A stretch of 64,000 nt of DNA from positions 765,210 to 829,209 of the forward strand of contig CAWFEI010000005.1 in assembly GCA_963814915.1 (NCBI GenBank), in the 5' to 3' direction. Positions 56,070 through 64,000 of the stretch are shown here, piece after piece. How positions within the stretch are numbered: position 1 is the stretch's first letter; each line of letters opens with the position of its first letter. This stretch comes from VRUE01 sp963814915. GTDB taxonomy: Bacteria > Actinomycetota > Thermoleophilia > Solirubrobacterales > 70-9. Position numbers and translations under genes: made by a program. The notes under the pieces are model-generated. The model searched no databases. It worked only from the letters and a program-made list of their open reading frames with translations, and was not told the DNA's origin.

Positions 56070-57076
56070 TGAATGGTAGGAAGCAAAGCACCACGCTGGC
56101 GCGGCTGGCCGAGCATCCACCCGAAATCGAGGGGGGAAAGGTCGCCCTTCGACCAATCGGGGGTGGTAAAGCCCGACTTCGCGTCGAGTTGGGCGATCGT
56201 CAGGCCGATCTGCTCACCGCTTTCCTTGCGGTTCCATACCCCTCGGGGCTGAAGCGCCTCGTCGGGGCCAACCCAGACCTCGAAGCAGTCATCGTCGAGC
56301 GAATCCCACCTGGCCTGGACCAGGCAGCGCGGGAACTGGGGCTGAGCTACCTCGATATCCGCGGCTACGGCCGGATAACCCAGCCTGGCCTCGTCTACTT
56401 CGCACCCCCGGGCCCCGACGACAGAAGCCCGGCCAAGACCAGGGGCCCTTCGCCTTTCGCGCCGAAGGCAAGCCGAGTGTTGCGCAGCCTGCTCGCTGAT
56501 TACGAAAAGGAGTGGCGCCTCTCGGACCTGGCCAAGATCACGGCACTGAACCCCGGGAACGTGCACCGAGTGCTCAACCGGCTCGTGGACGACGGCTACG
56601 TCGAGCGCGATGACGACTCCTACCTGCTCGCGGACCCCGGAGCTCTTCTCGATGCCTGGGCAGAGAATGGCGCTCCGGCACGAGAGAGAACCGCCATTCC
56701 GGTCAAGGGCGATCTCCGGCCCGCGGTCGAAGCGCTGGTCGAGCGATTCCACGGCCGTGCCGTCGTCTCAGGAGAGCTTGCAGCGGAGGTACTCGCACCC
56801 CATCTTCCCGCCGCCAGCGCAGTGATCCACTGCTTGGATCCCCAAGAGTGGGCACGTATCGACCTCGAGGAAATTGAGCCTCCGCCCCCTGCGGACTACC
56901 TGGCACCGAGACGGATCGCGCTCGATCTGCCCGATGAGGGCGTCGCCCAATTCGGCTCGGCGGTCTCCGAGTTCCGCCTCGTCGGCCCTGCCCAGCTCTA
57001 CGTCGACCTCTACAAGCAACCGACTCGTGGCCGCCAAGCCGCCGAAGAGGTTCGACGCCAACTCCTCGACTTCTGA
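56069..57076 (+). CDS. AbiEi-like antitoxin / HTH regulator of a type IV toxin-antitoxin pair
   Basis: 335 residues. The middle holds a pattern of AbiEi-related regulators: LGLSYLDIRGYGRI (about 88-101) and FAPKASRVLRSLLADYEKEW (about 130-149), then a winged helix with LSDLAKITALNPGNVHRVLNRLVDDGYVERD. The C-terminal part (LRPAVEALVERFHGRAVVSG; YLAPRRIALDLPDEG) is the effector-like half. The start is ATG 56069, because the 28 upstream residues in frame are not protein-like. It overlaps the toxin gene (TGATG). It would neutralise the toxin indirectly and repress its own promoter. Confidence 0.8.
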   Translation: MNGRKQSTTLARLAEHPPEIEGGKVALRPIGGGKARLRVELGDRQADLLTAFLAVPYPSGLKRLVGANPDLEAVIVERIPPGLDQAARELGLSYLDIRGYGRITQPGLVYFAPPGPDDRSPAKTRGPSPFAPKASRVLRSLLADYEKEWRLSDLAKITALNPGNVHRVLNRLVDDGYVERDDDSYLLADPGALLDAWAENGAPARERTAIPVKGDLRPAVEALVERFHGRAVVSGELAAEVLAPHLPAASAVIHCLDPQEWARIDLEEIEPPPPADYLAPRRIALDLPDEGVAQFGSAVSEFRLVGPAQLYVDLYKQPTRGRQAAEEVRRQLLDF

Positions 57077-57900
57077 TGCCGACCCTCCGCATCGACGCGA
57101 ACGGCCCCGCCGACCTCCTGCTGTTCGAGGGCCTCCCCCACCTGAAACCGGTGCTCGAAAGCCTTGGCAACCGGGCGATGTTGATCGGCGGCCTGGCGGC
57201 CACTGCGTGGATCGGGGCCAGCGACCTTGGCCTGCCGATGCGAGCCACCCGCGACGTCGACCTCGGCATCGACCGACGTGGTCTCCGCCTCACCGCGAAT
57301 CGAAGCAAGGTCATCCCCCTCTTGCGCGAAAGTGGCTTCGAATCGATGGGCGGCAATGCGAGCTTTCGCTTCGTCAGGGAGACGCCGGCCGGCGAGTTCA
57401 TCGTCGACCTGCTCGTCGCCCCGGGATCCTCCCGCGCCGATCCACCCGTCCTCGAGGAGGGTCTGACGACATTTTCGGCACCCGGCCTGGCCTACGCCAT
57501 CCTCCGACGACCAAAGCCGCTCTCCCTCACCGTCGCCCATGAGGGAACAGAGCGAGATTTCAGACTCCCGATCGTCAGCCTCGATTCCGCCTTCGTGATG
57601 AAGGCAGTCCTGACCGCAAGCCGTCGCCTCCGCCCCGATCGCCGCATCACCGACACAGCCGACGCCGTGATGCTCGCCGCAGCCTGTGCGAGCGACCAAG
57701 ACGGCATCGTCGCCCTCCACGAGCACCGCCGTCGCAAGGACGTCCGTGAGGCAACACGATGGATGACCAGCGCCTTCGAGACCGCAGCCACCGCCGCGGC
57801 CCGTCGAGTCGAGCGGCACTTCAAGGCCGAGCTCAACCAGCCCGGGGGAGCTGCTTGGGCAGTGGAAGTGTCTCGCCGCTTCAGGAAATCGATCTCATGA
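57076..57900 (+). CDS. AbiEii-like nucleotidyltransferase toxin
   Basis: 274 residues. The nucleotidyltransferase core reads AMLIGGLAATAWIG (GG motif, about 35-48) and ATRDVDLGIDRRGL (DxD metal site, about 56-69), a third acidic position near IVDLLVAP (about 114-121), then AFVMKAVLTASRRLRPDRRI. These match the AbiEii/MenA type of toxin, which modifies tRNA or uses nucleotides to block growth in phage-infected cells. ATG overlaps the upstream stop. It is followed by the duplicated helicase 5' region. Confidence 0.82.
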   Translation: MPTLRIDANGPADLLLFEGLPHLKPVLESLGNRAMLIGGLAATAWIGASDLGLPMRATRDVDLGIDRRGLRLTANRSKVIPLLRESGFESMGGNASFRFVRETPAGEFIVDLLVAPGSSRADPPVLEEGLTTFSAPGLAYAILRRPKPLSLTVAHEGTERDFRLPIVSLDSAFVMKAVLTASRRLRPDRRITDTADAVMLAAACASDQDGIVALHEHRRRKDVREATRWMTSAFETAATAAARRVERHFKAELNQPGGAAWAVEVSRRFRKSIS

Positions 57901-57973
57901 GTTGAGAACTGCCCGCAGCGTCCGCTCGGTCCTGGGCCTGATGGTGACTGCCCTGCGACCTTCGGCCCACCCT

Positions 57974-58564
57974 CGGTCGCCGGGACTAAGGTGTTGGCCG
58001 CACATGGGGCGGCGGGAGCCGGTACTTGCCTGATCTGAATCCTGGACCAAGAGATCATCTGCTGACCCGGGCGCTGCGGGAGGCGATCGCGGGGCTCGAT
58101 CCGGAGCTCATCAACGAGGAGGCACTTGATCCCGCCGAGGCGCCCGACAGGCTCGCCCGCCATCTGATGGCCGAGGTACGCCGTGCGCTCGGCGACGAGG
58201 ACTCGGCCGACCTCCAGGCCGAGCAAGTCAACGCACTGCTCACCGAGGCCCTCTCGCCCGCGGACTCGAACGCATCGGAGGTCGAGCTACCAGCGCGCAT
58301 CCTGCAAGGCATAAGCGAGCGGACTCCGCTGGGCTCCGTTGCCCCGCTCCCCGCCCTGCCGTCGACCCCGCTGTCCCAGAGTGACCTGCTGGTCAATGCC
58401 GAGGGCCAACCGAATGTCGGCACCGAGCTCCAGCGCGAGCTCGCCAGTGCCGACTCGGTCGACCTGATCTGCGCCTTCGTGATCTGGTCCGGTGTCCGCC
58501 AACTTCGCGACGCCCTCGCCGAACTCGTCGAGCGCGGTGGAAAGCTGCGCGTGATCACCACCAC
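57974..58564 (+). repeat. Direct repeat, copy 1 of the helicase 5' region
   Basis: About 590 bp nearly identical to 60797-61437, from the CGGTCGCCGGG promoter segment to ATCACCACCAC in the PLD domain. A handful of substitutions (for example TCG/ACG, giving Ser/Thr) separate the copies. Copy 2 carries an extra 52 bp at the start. Confidence 0.85.
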
Positions 58565-58574
58565 AGATTATTAG
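58026..58574 (+). pseudogene. Truncated N-terminal copy of the PLD-helicase-DUF3427 gene
   Basis: 182 residues from TTG 58026 (MPDLNPGPRDHLLTRALREA), the same sequence as the start of the full gene at 60901. It runs through SADLQAEQVNALLTEAL and DLICAFVIWSGVRQLRDALA to LRVITTT and then diverges to a TAG, cutting the PLD domain before its HxK motif. It lies before the RloB gene on the opposite strand. Remnant of recombination, or a duplicated contig end; as a protein it lacks catalytic parts. Confidence 0.8.
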
Positions 58575-58587
58575 AGCGGGCGCGCCG

Positions 58588-59202
58588 CTACGAACGAGAT
58601 GAGCGGCGAATCGAGTCGACGACTTGCCAGACACCACTGCTCGGGTTGTCATCGGGGAATTGCGTGCCGTCGCCCTTGTGTTTTCGAGCCAGCCGGCGGG
58701 CGCGCTGTTTGGCGATCTCGTAGTTCCTGTCCAGAGCGACAAGAGCTTCCCGGCTGAGCGACTTCTCGCACCTGGTGTGCTTCGATGCCGAACGCTGAGC
58801 ATCGTGGCGCTCGATGAACGCAGTCTGGTCGTCAAAGTGGATCAGGAACCAGAGCTCGATGCAGGGGTTGGAGATGGCCAGGTGAATGCCGTGCTCGTGT
58901 GCCAGAAAGACGGCCTCTTTGAGGCTCGGGTGCTTGTCTACGTCGAACACGCACCAGACCTCGTCGCGGGCACGGCCGCGGCCGCGTTTCTCGTCTCGCG
59001 CTTCCTTCTTCTTCACCTCCATCGCACGGCGGACGAGGGAAAGTGGATTGCCTCGGAACTCGTGAATCTCGACGTTGACTGTAGACCTGTTGCGACTGTG
59101 GTGGTGGCGGAGATACCCCTCCTCGGTGACCTTGCCCTCGGCGAAAACCAGGATCTCGTATCGAAGTGCCTTCCCAGTGACGCGGCGGCGCGGCGGGCTC
59201 AT
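58588..59202 (-). CDS. RloB domain protein (AbiLii-like)
   Basis: 204 residues of the RloB type: ILVFAEGKVTEEGYLRHHH (about 17-35), RDEVWCVFDVDKHPSLKEAV (about 79-98) and LAISNPCIELWFLIHFDDQT (about 107-126), the conserved TOPRIM-like acidic signature. RloB genes accompany an AAA ATPase (RloA/AbiLi) in restriction loci and the AbiL abortive-infection system. Its ATG overlaps the ATPase stop by 4 nt (ATGA). It would be the effector, perhaps a nuclease (inference). Confidence 0.87.
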   Translation of the reverse strand: MSPPRRRVTGKALRYEILVFAEGKVTEEGYLRHHHSRNRSTVNVEIHEFRGNPLSLVRRAMEVKKKEARDEKRGRGRARDEVWCVFDVDKHPSLKEAVFLAHEHGIHLAISNPCIELWFLIHFDDQTAFIERHDAQRSASKHTRCEKSLSREALVALDRNYEIAKQRARRLARKHKGDGTQFPDDNPSSGVWQVVDSIRRSSRS

Positions 59203-60563
59203 CGATCGTCGCCGGCGGCTACCGGCTCGACGATCGATTCGAGCTGGCGACGGGAGACGATCGGAGTCGCGCCGTAGCGCCCCGCCAGGTAGCGCCGCTC
59301 GATCGCCTCTCCCTTGCGAGGGTCCAGGTCGGTCAACGGATACAAGCGCGTGCCCCCATCCTCCCCCTTCTCGGTGAACCAGATTTGATCGCGCCCGAGG
59401 GCATGGGAGCTCGAGTCCCCCATCAGGGTGACGTCATGAGAGTTGAAGATCAGCTGGGCGCGATTGGGGTTGCTTTGCTTGCCTTGGAAGAGCCCGACAA
59501 GGACGTTGACCAAGTGGGGGTGAAGGCTGGCCTCTAGCTCGTCGGCGAGCAGGACCGAGCCGTCGTGAAGAGCTTCGATCACCGGCCCGATCATGCCGAA
59601 CCAAACCATCGTTCCCCGCGACTCCTCGCTCGGGTTGAGCTCCACCTCCTCGCCGCCCGCTTCATGGAGCATCCTCACCTCGAAGTCCTCGAACTCGATG
59701 TCCTCCTCGCCGCTCCCCGATCCTTCCTCTTCGCCACGGAGGATGCTCAAGGCGCGGAGGATCCGCTCGCGCATCTCGGCGTCCATCTCCCGTTTGCTTG
59801 CGCCCGTGATGCCGAGATCGGCCTCACGCAGGAGGGCCAGGACCTGGTCCCTGTAGTCCGCCTGCTCGAGCAACTCGGCCGTGAGCGCCTGGCGGGCGGT
59901 TCTCGAGTTGACGTCGGCAAAGAGCAGATTTCGCTGGAACCATTCGAAGAGTGGCAGCAAGGTCTGGTGGCTCGCCGCTGCCGCAGTAGAGAGAAAGAGC
60001 GCGTTGGGGCGAAGGATGCCGAGCGCAGCGCGCGCTCCAGCGCGTTGGCCCGACGGGAGCTCGATGTCATCGCCCTGGCGGCGGAACAGCAGCGCGGAAC
60101 GCCCGCGCGGCCACCAGTGCGCCCACTCCTCGAGAATGCGGGTCGCGTCCAGGCGGAAGCCGTAGCGATGTCTGATCCCGTCGATGACGAGATCCACCTC
60201 GTAGGTGCTCGGCGCCTCGCCACGGTCCTTGCCGAGCCGAAATGGCCAGGTGGGAAGCCTGCTGCGCGGCGTGCCAAGCCGGAATGAGGAGAGGACGAAG
60301 GCCCGCATGTCATTCATCACGCGCAGGAGGTTTGACTTGCCCGAGCCGTTGGCGCCGAAGACGCCGGTGGCCGGCAGCACACCGAGCGACTTGCCGTTTC
60401 TGCGCCAGGAAATCTCGCGCACTACCTCGGCATCGGCAACCCTGGTGGCAAGCAGCGACAACTCGACCTGCTCACGAAAGGAGCGGGCGTTTTCGGCACG
60501 GAAGCCAAGCAGCATCGAGCCACTGCCGGAAGAATGCTTATCAGGCGACTCAGGCATCATCAC
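59199..60563 (-). CDS. AAA family ATPase (RloA/AbiLi-like)
   Basis: 454 residues. Walker A GANGSGKS at about 70-77, after FRAENARSFREQVELSLLA, which is the typical first strands of the AAA_15/AAA_21 ABC-like family; Walker B in SVLLADELEASLHPHLVNVL with the signature catalytic Glu; IFNSHDVTLM gives the switch His. The family includes OLD-, RloA- and AbiLi-type ATPases that sense phage activity. GTG start at 60563, or one of the two following ATGs. It lies with the RloB gene on the minus strand, opposite to the surrounding helicase copies. Confidence 0.87.
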   Translation of the reverse strand: MMMPESPDKHSSGSGSMLLGFRAENARSFREQVELSLLATRVADAEVVREISWRRNGKSLGVLPATGVFGANGSGKSNLLRVMNDMRAFVLSSFRLGTPRSRLPTWPFRLGKDRGEAPSTYEVDLVIDGIRHRYGFRLDATRILEEWAHWWPRGRSALLFRRQGDDIELPSGQRAGARAALGILRPNALFLSTAAAASHQTLLPLFEWFQRNLLFADVNSRTARQALTAELLEQADYRDQVLALLREADLGITGASKREMDAEMRERILRALSILRGEEEGSGSGEEDIEFEDFEVRMLHEAGGEEVELNPSEESRGTMVWFGMIGPVIEALHDGSVLLADELEASLHPHLVNVLVGLFQGKQSNPNRAQLIFNSHDVTLMGDSSSHALGRDQIWFTEKGEDGGTRLYPLTDLDPRKGEAIERRYLAGRYGATPIVSRRQLESIVEPVAAGDDR

Positions 60564-60570
60564 AGGGAGA

Positions 60571-60584
60571 GTTTTGCAGAAAAC
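60571..60584. promoter_or_regulatory. Small palindrome upstream of the AAA ATPase gene
   Basis: GTTTTGCAGAAAAC, 5-bp arms around GCAG, 8 nt before the ATPase start in a locally AT-rich stretch. A candidate operator or promoter element; weak evidence. Confidence 0.3.
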
Positions 60585-60639
60585 CTGCGAAAAGGCGACT
60601 TTAAGATTGAGCGGACGCTGGGTATGCGACGATCAGAGC

Positions 60640-60756
60640 GAGGCCAGAGGGGTGCGCCATTCGCTCCGACAGGAGCTCGACGGCGGCTGGACCTTGCGCT
60701 TCGGCCCCCTGACCGCCACCGACATCGACACCGCGCTCAACGCCTTCGTTCACTGA
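60640..60756 (+). pseudogene. 3' remnant of an unrecognised gene
   Basis: The last ~38 codons of an open frame read like protein (LRQELDGGWTLRFGPL, TATDIDTALNAFVH) and end at TGA 60754-60756, but no start and no upstream domain exist: before it lies the ATPase promoter region. The remnant sits where the gene upstream of the helicase would end, suggesting that the RloB/ATPase block replaced its 5' part. Family not recognised. Confidence 0.4.
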
Positions 60757-60796
60757 GGCTGGAAGTTGCCTCGGCCCGCGGACTCCGCCCCGCCCG

Positions 60797-61437
60797 CGGT
60801 CGCCGGGGCTAAGGTGTTGGCCGCACGCGGGGCGGCGGGAGCCGGTACTTGCCTGATCTGAATCCTGGACCAGAGATCATGGGGGGGGGGGAGCGAGTAC
60901 TTGCCTGATCTGAATCCTGGACGAGAGATCATCTGCTGACCCGGGCGCTGCGGGAGGCGATCGCGGGGCTCGATCCGGAGCTCATCAACGAGGAGGCACT
61001 TGATCCCGCCGAGGCGCCCGACAGGCTCGCCCGCCATCTGATGGCCGAGGTACGCCGTGCGCTCGGCGACGAGGACTCGGCCGACCTCCAGGCCGAGCAA
61101 GTCAACGCACTGCTCACCGAGGCCCTCACGCCCGCGGACTCGAACGCATCGGAGGTCGAGCTACCAGCGCGCATCCTGCAAGGCATCAGCGAGCGGACTC
61201 CGCTGGGCTCCGTTGCCCCGCTCCCCGCCCTGCCGTCGACCCCGCTGTCCCAGAGTGACCTACTGGTCAACGCCGAGGGCCAACCGAATGTCGGCACCGA
61301 GCTCCAGCGCGAGCTCGCCAGTGCCGACTCGGTCGACCTGATCTGCGCCTTCGTGATCTGGTCCGGTGTCCGCCAACTTCGCGACGCCCTCGCCGAACTC
61401 GTCGAGCGCGGTGGAAAGCTGCGCGTGATCACCACCA
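60797..61437 (+). repeat. Direct repeat, copy 2 of the helicase 5' region
   Basis: Partner of 57974-58564. It includes a 36-nt segment that occurs twice (60845-60880 and 60897-60932), separated by 11 consecutive G residues and a few bases; the promoter-like CTAAGGT is retained at 60809. Confidence 0.85.
60845..60932 (+). repeat. 36-nt tandem segment with an 11-G run
   Basis: GTACTTGCCTGATCTGAATC and the next 16 nt occur at 60845 and again at 60897, with a G11 run at 60881-60891 between. In copy 1 the segment occurs once. Each unit here lacks one base compared with copy 1, breaking the frame. Confidence 0.85.
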
Positions 61438-64000
61438 CCTACATGGGGGCCACCGAGAAACGCGCGGTGGACGAGTTGGCCCGGCTGGGCGCCGAGGTGC
61501 GGGTGGCACTCGACGCGCGCACGACCAAGCTGCACGCGAAGGCCTGGCTGCTGGAGCGCGGCTCGGGCCTCAGCACCGCGTTCGTCGGCTCCTCCAACCT
61601 CTCCCACACGGCGCTGTTCGACGGCCTCGAGTGGAACGTGCGGCTCTCATCCGTCGATGCCGGCCACGTGATCGACCGGGTGCGGATGACGTTCGCCAGC
61701 CACTGGGAGTCCGAGCACTTCGTCCCCTACGACCCCGAGCGCGACGGCGAGGAGCTGGCGCGCGCCCTGCGCGAACACGATCGGCGCGCGGTCGGAGCCG
61801 CGACGACGATCGACTTCGCCAACCTGGACGTGCGTCCCTACCCGCACCAGCAGCGGATGCTCGACACCCTGACGGTCGAGCGCGACCGCCACGACCGCCA
61901 CCGCAACCTCGTCGTCGCGGCGACGGGGACCGGCAAGACCGTCATCGCCGCGCTCGACTACCGCGCCCTCTGCGAGGCGGCGGGCCGGCGCCTCTCGCTC
62001 CTCTTCGTCGCCCACCGCGAGGAGATCCTGCGGCAGTCGCTGGCGACCTACCGCGCGGTGCTGCGCGACGGCTCCTTCGGCGAGATCCACGGCGGCGGGC
62101 GGATCGCCGCCGGCGAGCACGTCTTCGCGATGATCCAGTCGCTCCCGGCCGAGCGAATCGAGCGGCTCGACCCCGACGCCTTCGACGTCCTCGTCGTCGA
62201 CGAGTTCCATCACGCCGCCGCGGCAAGCTACGAGCGGCTCCTCGAGGGGCTGCAGCCGAGCGAGCTGCTCGGCTTGACCGCGACGCCGGAGCGCCTCGAC
62301 GGGCGCGACGTCACCCACTGGTTCGGCGGCCGGACCGCGGTGGAGCTGCGCCTCTGGGAGGCGATCGACGAGGGCTTCCTGGTGCCGTTCCAGTACTTCG
62401 GCGTCGCCGATGGCACCGACCTCTCGACGATCGGCTGGCGTCGCGGGCGCTACGCGACCGAGGAGCTCAGCAACCTCTACAGCGGCGACGACCAGCGGGT
62501 GGCGAAGCTACTCGAGGCGATTCAGCGGATCGTCCACGAGCCAAGCGGGATGCGGGCGCTGGGGTTCTGCGTATCCGTGGATCACGCTCGCTTCATGGCG
62601 AGGAAGTTCAGCGAGGCGGGCCTGGAGAGCGTCGCGCTGAGCGGCGAGGACGACCCGGCCACCCGTTCCGCCGTGCTCGACCGGCTCGGTCGCGGCGAGC
62701 TGCGCTGCGTCTTCTCGGTCGAGGTGCTCGGCGAGGGTGTCGACGTCCCCGATGTCGACTGCCTGCTGCTGCTCCGCCCGACCGAGTCGGCCACCCTGTT
62801 CACCCAGCAGCTCGGGCGCGGGCTGCGCCGGGCGAAGGGGAAGAGCCACCTCACCGTCATCGACCTGATCGGCCAGCACCGCGCGGAGTTCCGCTTCGAG
62901 GAGCGGCTGCGGGCGATCGTCGATCCCCGCCGGGGCCGCATCGCGGAGCAGGTCGAGCACGGCTTCCCCTTCCTTCCGGCCGGCTGCGCGGTCGAACTCG
63001 ACCGCAAGAGCCGCGAGATCGTCCTCGAGAACATCAAGGCGGCGGTCCGGCAGCGGCGCTGGGGCGCCCTGGTGCGAAACCTCGCCGAGGCGCCGGCAGG
63101 TACCACGCTGGCCGAGTTCCTCGACCTCCACGAACTCGAGCTGGGCGACCTCTACCGCAATCGGCACAGCTGGACGGAGCTTCGCCGCGAGGCGAGCCTG
63201 GAGACGGCGCCGGCGACCGACCCGGCCTTCGAGGCGAGCGTCCTGGCGACGCTGGGCAGGCTCACGCACATCGACGATCCCGAGCGGGTCAGCTTCTACT
63301 CGCGAGCGCTGGCGTCGGAGGAGCCGCCGCGACTGGACAGCGACGAGCGGAGCCGGCGACTGTGGACGATGCTCGCCTGGGGCCTCGGCTCCGGTGGCGA
63401 TCACGACTCGCTCGAGCGCTTCTTCGCGGCGCTCTGGGATGAGCCCGCGGCGCGGTCCGAGCTGGTCGAGCTGCTCTCCGTGCTCGACGCCCGCTCACGC
63501 ACGTCGCCGCGGCCCTCGCCGCTCGCCCCCGAGATCCCCCTCACCCCCCACGCCCGCTACACGCGCCAGGAGGTCATCGCCGCCCTCGGCTTCGCCGGCG
63601 GGGCAAAGCCCAAGGTCACCCAGGGAGGCGTCCTCTGGGTGCCCCAGGCGCAAAGCGACGTCTTCTTCGTCGACCTGCGCAAGGCCGAGCGCGACTACTC
63701 GCCGACGACGATGTACCGGGACTACGCGATCAGCCGCGACCTATTCCACTGGGAGTCGCAATCGCGCCAGGCGCCCCACCAGCCCACCGTCCGCCGCTAC
63801 ATCGAGCACGCCCAACAGGGCACCAACGTCCTCCTCTTCGTCCGCGAGCAGCGCCGCGACGCCCTCGGCACGGCGCCGTTCCACTTCCTCGGCCCAGCCT
63901 CCTACGTCAGCCACGAAGGCGAACGCCCAGTCGCCTTCACCTGGCGCCTCCAGACGCCGATGCCGGAGGAGCTGTTCGAGGTGGCGCGGAGCGTGGCGGC
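60901..64000 (+). CDS. PLD-nuclease/SF2 helicase/DUF3427 fusion protein (3' end outside window)
   Basis: About 1034 residues are visible from the TTG corresponding to copy 1, with one base missing near 60921; the uninterrupted frame begins at 60909, and its first ATG is 61041. Domains: helical N-terminus; PLD-type nuclease with LHAKAWLLE (His212, Lys214) and FVGSSNLSHTAL; SF2 helicase with Walker A AATGTGKTVIA (Lys346), DEFH box VVDEFHHA (Asp434), LTATPER, and the C-terminal lobe with VLGEGVDVPDVDCLL and QQLGRGLRR; then DUF3427 (YRDYAISRDLFHWESQ, VLLFVREQRRD, HFLGPASYVSHEGERP). This architecture occurs in defence or restriction contexts. No stop is reached; family length suggests it is almost complete. 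Confidence 0.88.

Noticed and set aside
61631..63442. A 603-codon open frame overlapping the PLD-helicase gene
   Set aside because: It is in another frame of the helicase and reads as Arg/Ala/Pro-rich shadow without motifs; the helicase frame carries all motifs and continues past the window end.
1..64000. CRISPR arrays or insertion sequences
   Set aside because: No regularly spaced short repeats, no transposase motifs and no terminal inverted repeats with target duplications were noticed on reading; the only large repeat is the helicase 5' region.

Overview
The window is GC-rich (about 70% by eye) and almost wall-to-wall coding on both strands. Its gene families point to an actinobacterium, most likely a Thermoleophilia/Solirubrobacterales-type organism: a WS/DGAT wax-ester synthase, AddAB-like helicase-nucleases, a MarP-like CvpA-protease, FHA and SHOCT proteins, an LLM (F420-type) oxidoreductase, a cell-wall-binding-repeat protein and several acyl-CoA dehydrogenases. 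The lineage is inferred; no rRNA gene is present. A recurring start arrangement, a TANNNT hexamer 6-8 nt before ATG/GTG with no ribosome binding site, suggests that many genes are transcribed leaderless.

Layout. 0-7 kb: the end of a thioredoxin-like gene, ispH, wax synthase, fxsA, a cation:proton antiporter, a MIP18-type Fe-S assembly factor, a HAD hydrolase and small unknowns. 7-15 kb: a DNA break-processing block with an AddB-like and an AddA-like gene, then xseA/xseB on the other strand. 15-20.6 kb: HxlR regulator, MarP-like membrane protease, penicillin-binding protein, lipoprotein, SRPBCC protein, zinc-ribbon FHA protein, coiled-coil protein. 20.6-31 kb: amino-acid synthesis on the minus strand, with lysA-hom-thrC-thrB translationally coupled, then a PD40 protein and a large glutamate synthase subunit gltB without gltD. 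31-36 kb: envelope genes (a low-complexity anchored protein, an M23 peptidase, a CWB2 protein) and an acyl-CoA dehydrogenase.

36-42.4 kb holds a fatty-acid beta-oxidation block: an LLM oxidoreductase, two acyl-CoA dehydrogenases, a thiolase and a 3-hydroxyacyl-CoA dehydrogenase. The reading frames here are broken by many single-base indels while residue conservation stays intact, so sequence error is likelier than decay. The acyl-CoA dehydrogenase at 34 kb and the thiolase share an 18-bp operator-like palindrome. 42.4-54 kb: a CNNM/CorC protein, a BtuF-like binding protein, a rhomboid protease, an ECF sigma factor with a small membrane partner, a fused PlsC-GpsA phospholipid enzyme, a maleylacetate reductase plus ring-cleavage dioxygenase pair, a SHOCT membrane protein and a secreted protein.

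54-64 kb is accessory: tRNA-Thr, a GNAT-like protein, a VapBC-type toxin-antitoxin pair, an AbiE-type (type IV) toxin-antitoxin pair, then a nested defence-like locus. In that locus a truncated 5' copy of a PLD-helicase-DUF3427 gene is followed by an oppositely oriented RloB + AAA-ATPase pair resembling AbiL, a gene remnant, and the full helicase copy, which runs off the window end. A poly-G run and a 36-nt direct repeat at the second helicase start may mark an assembly seam.
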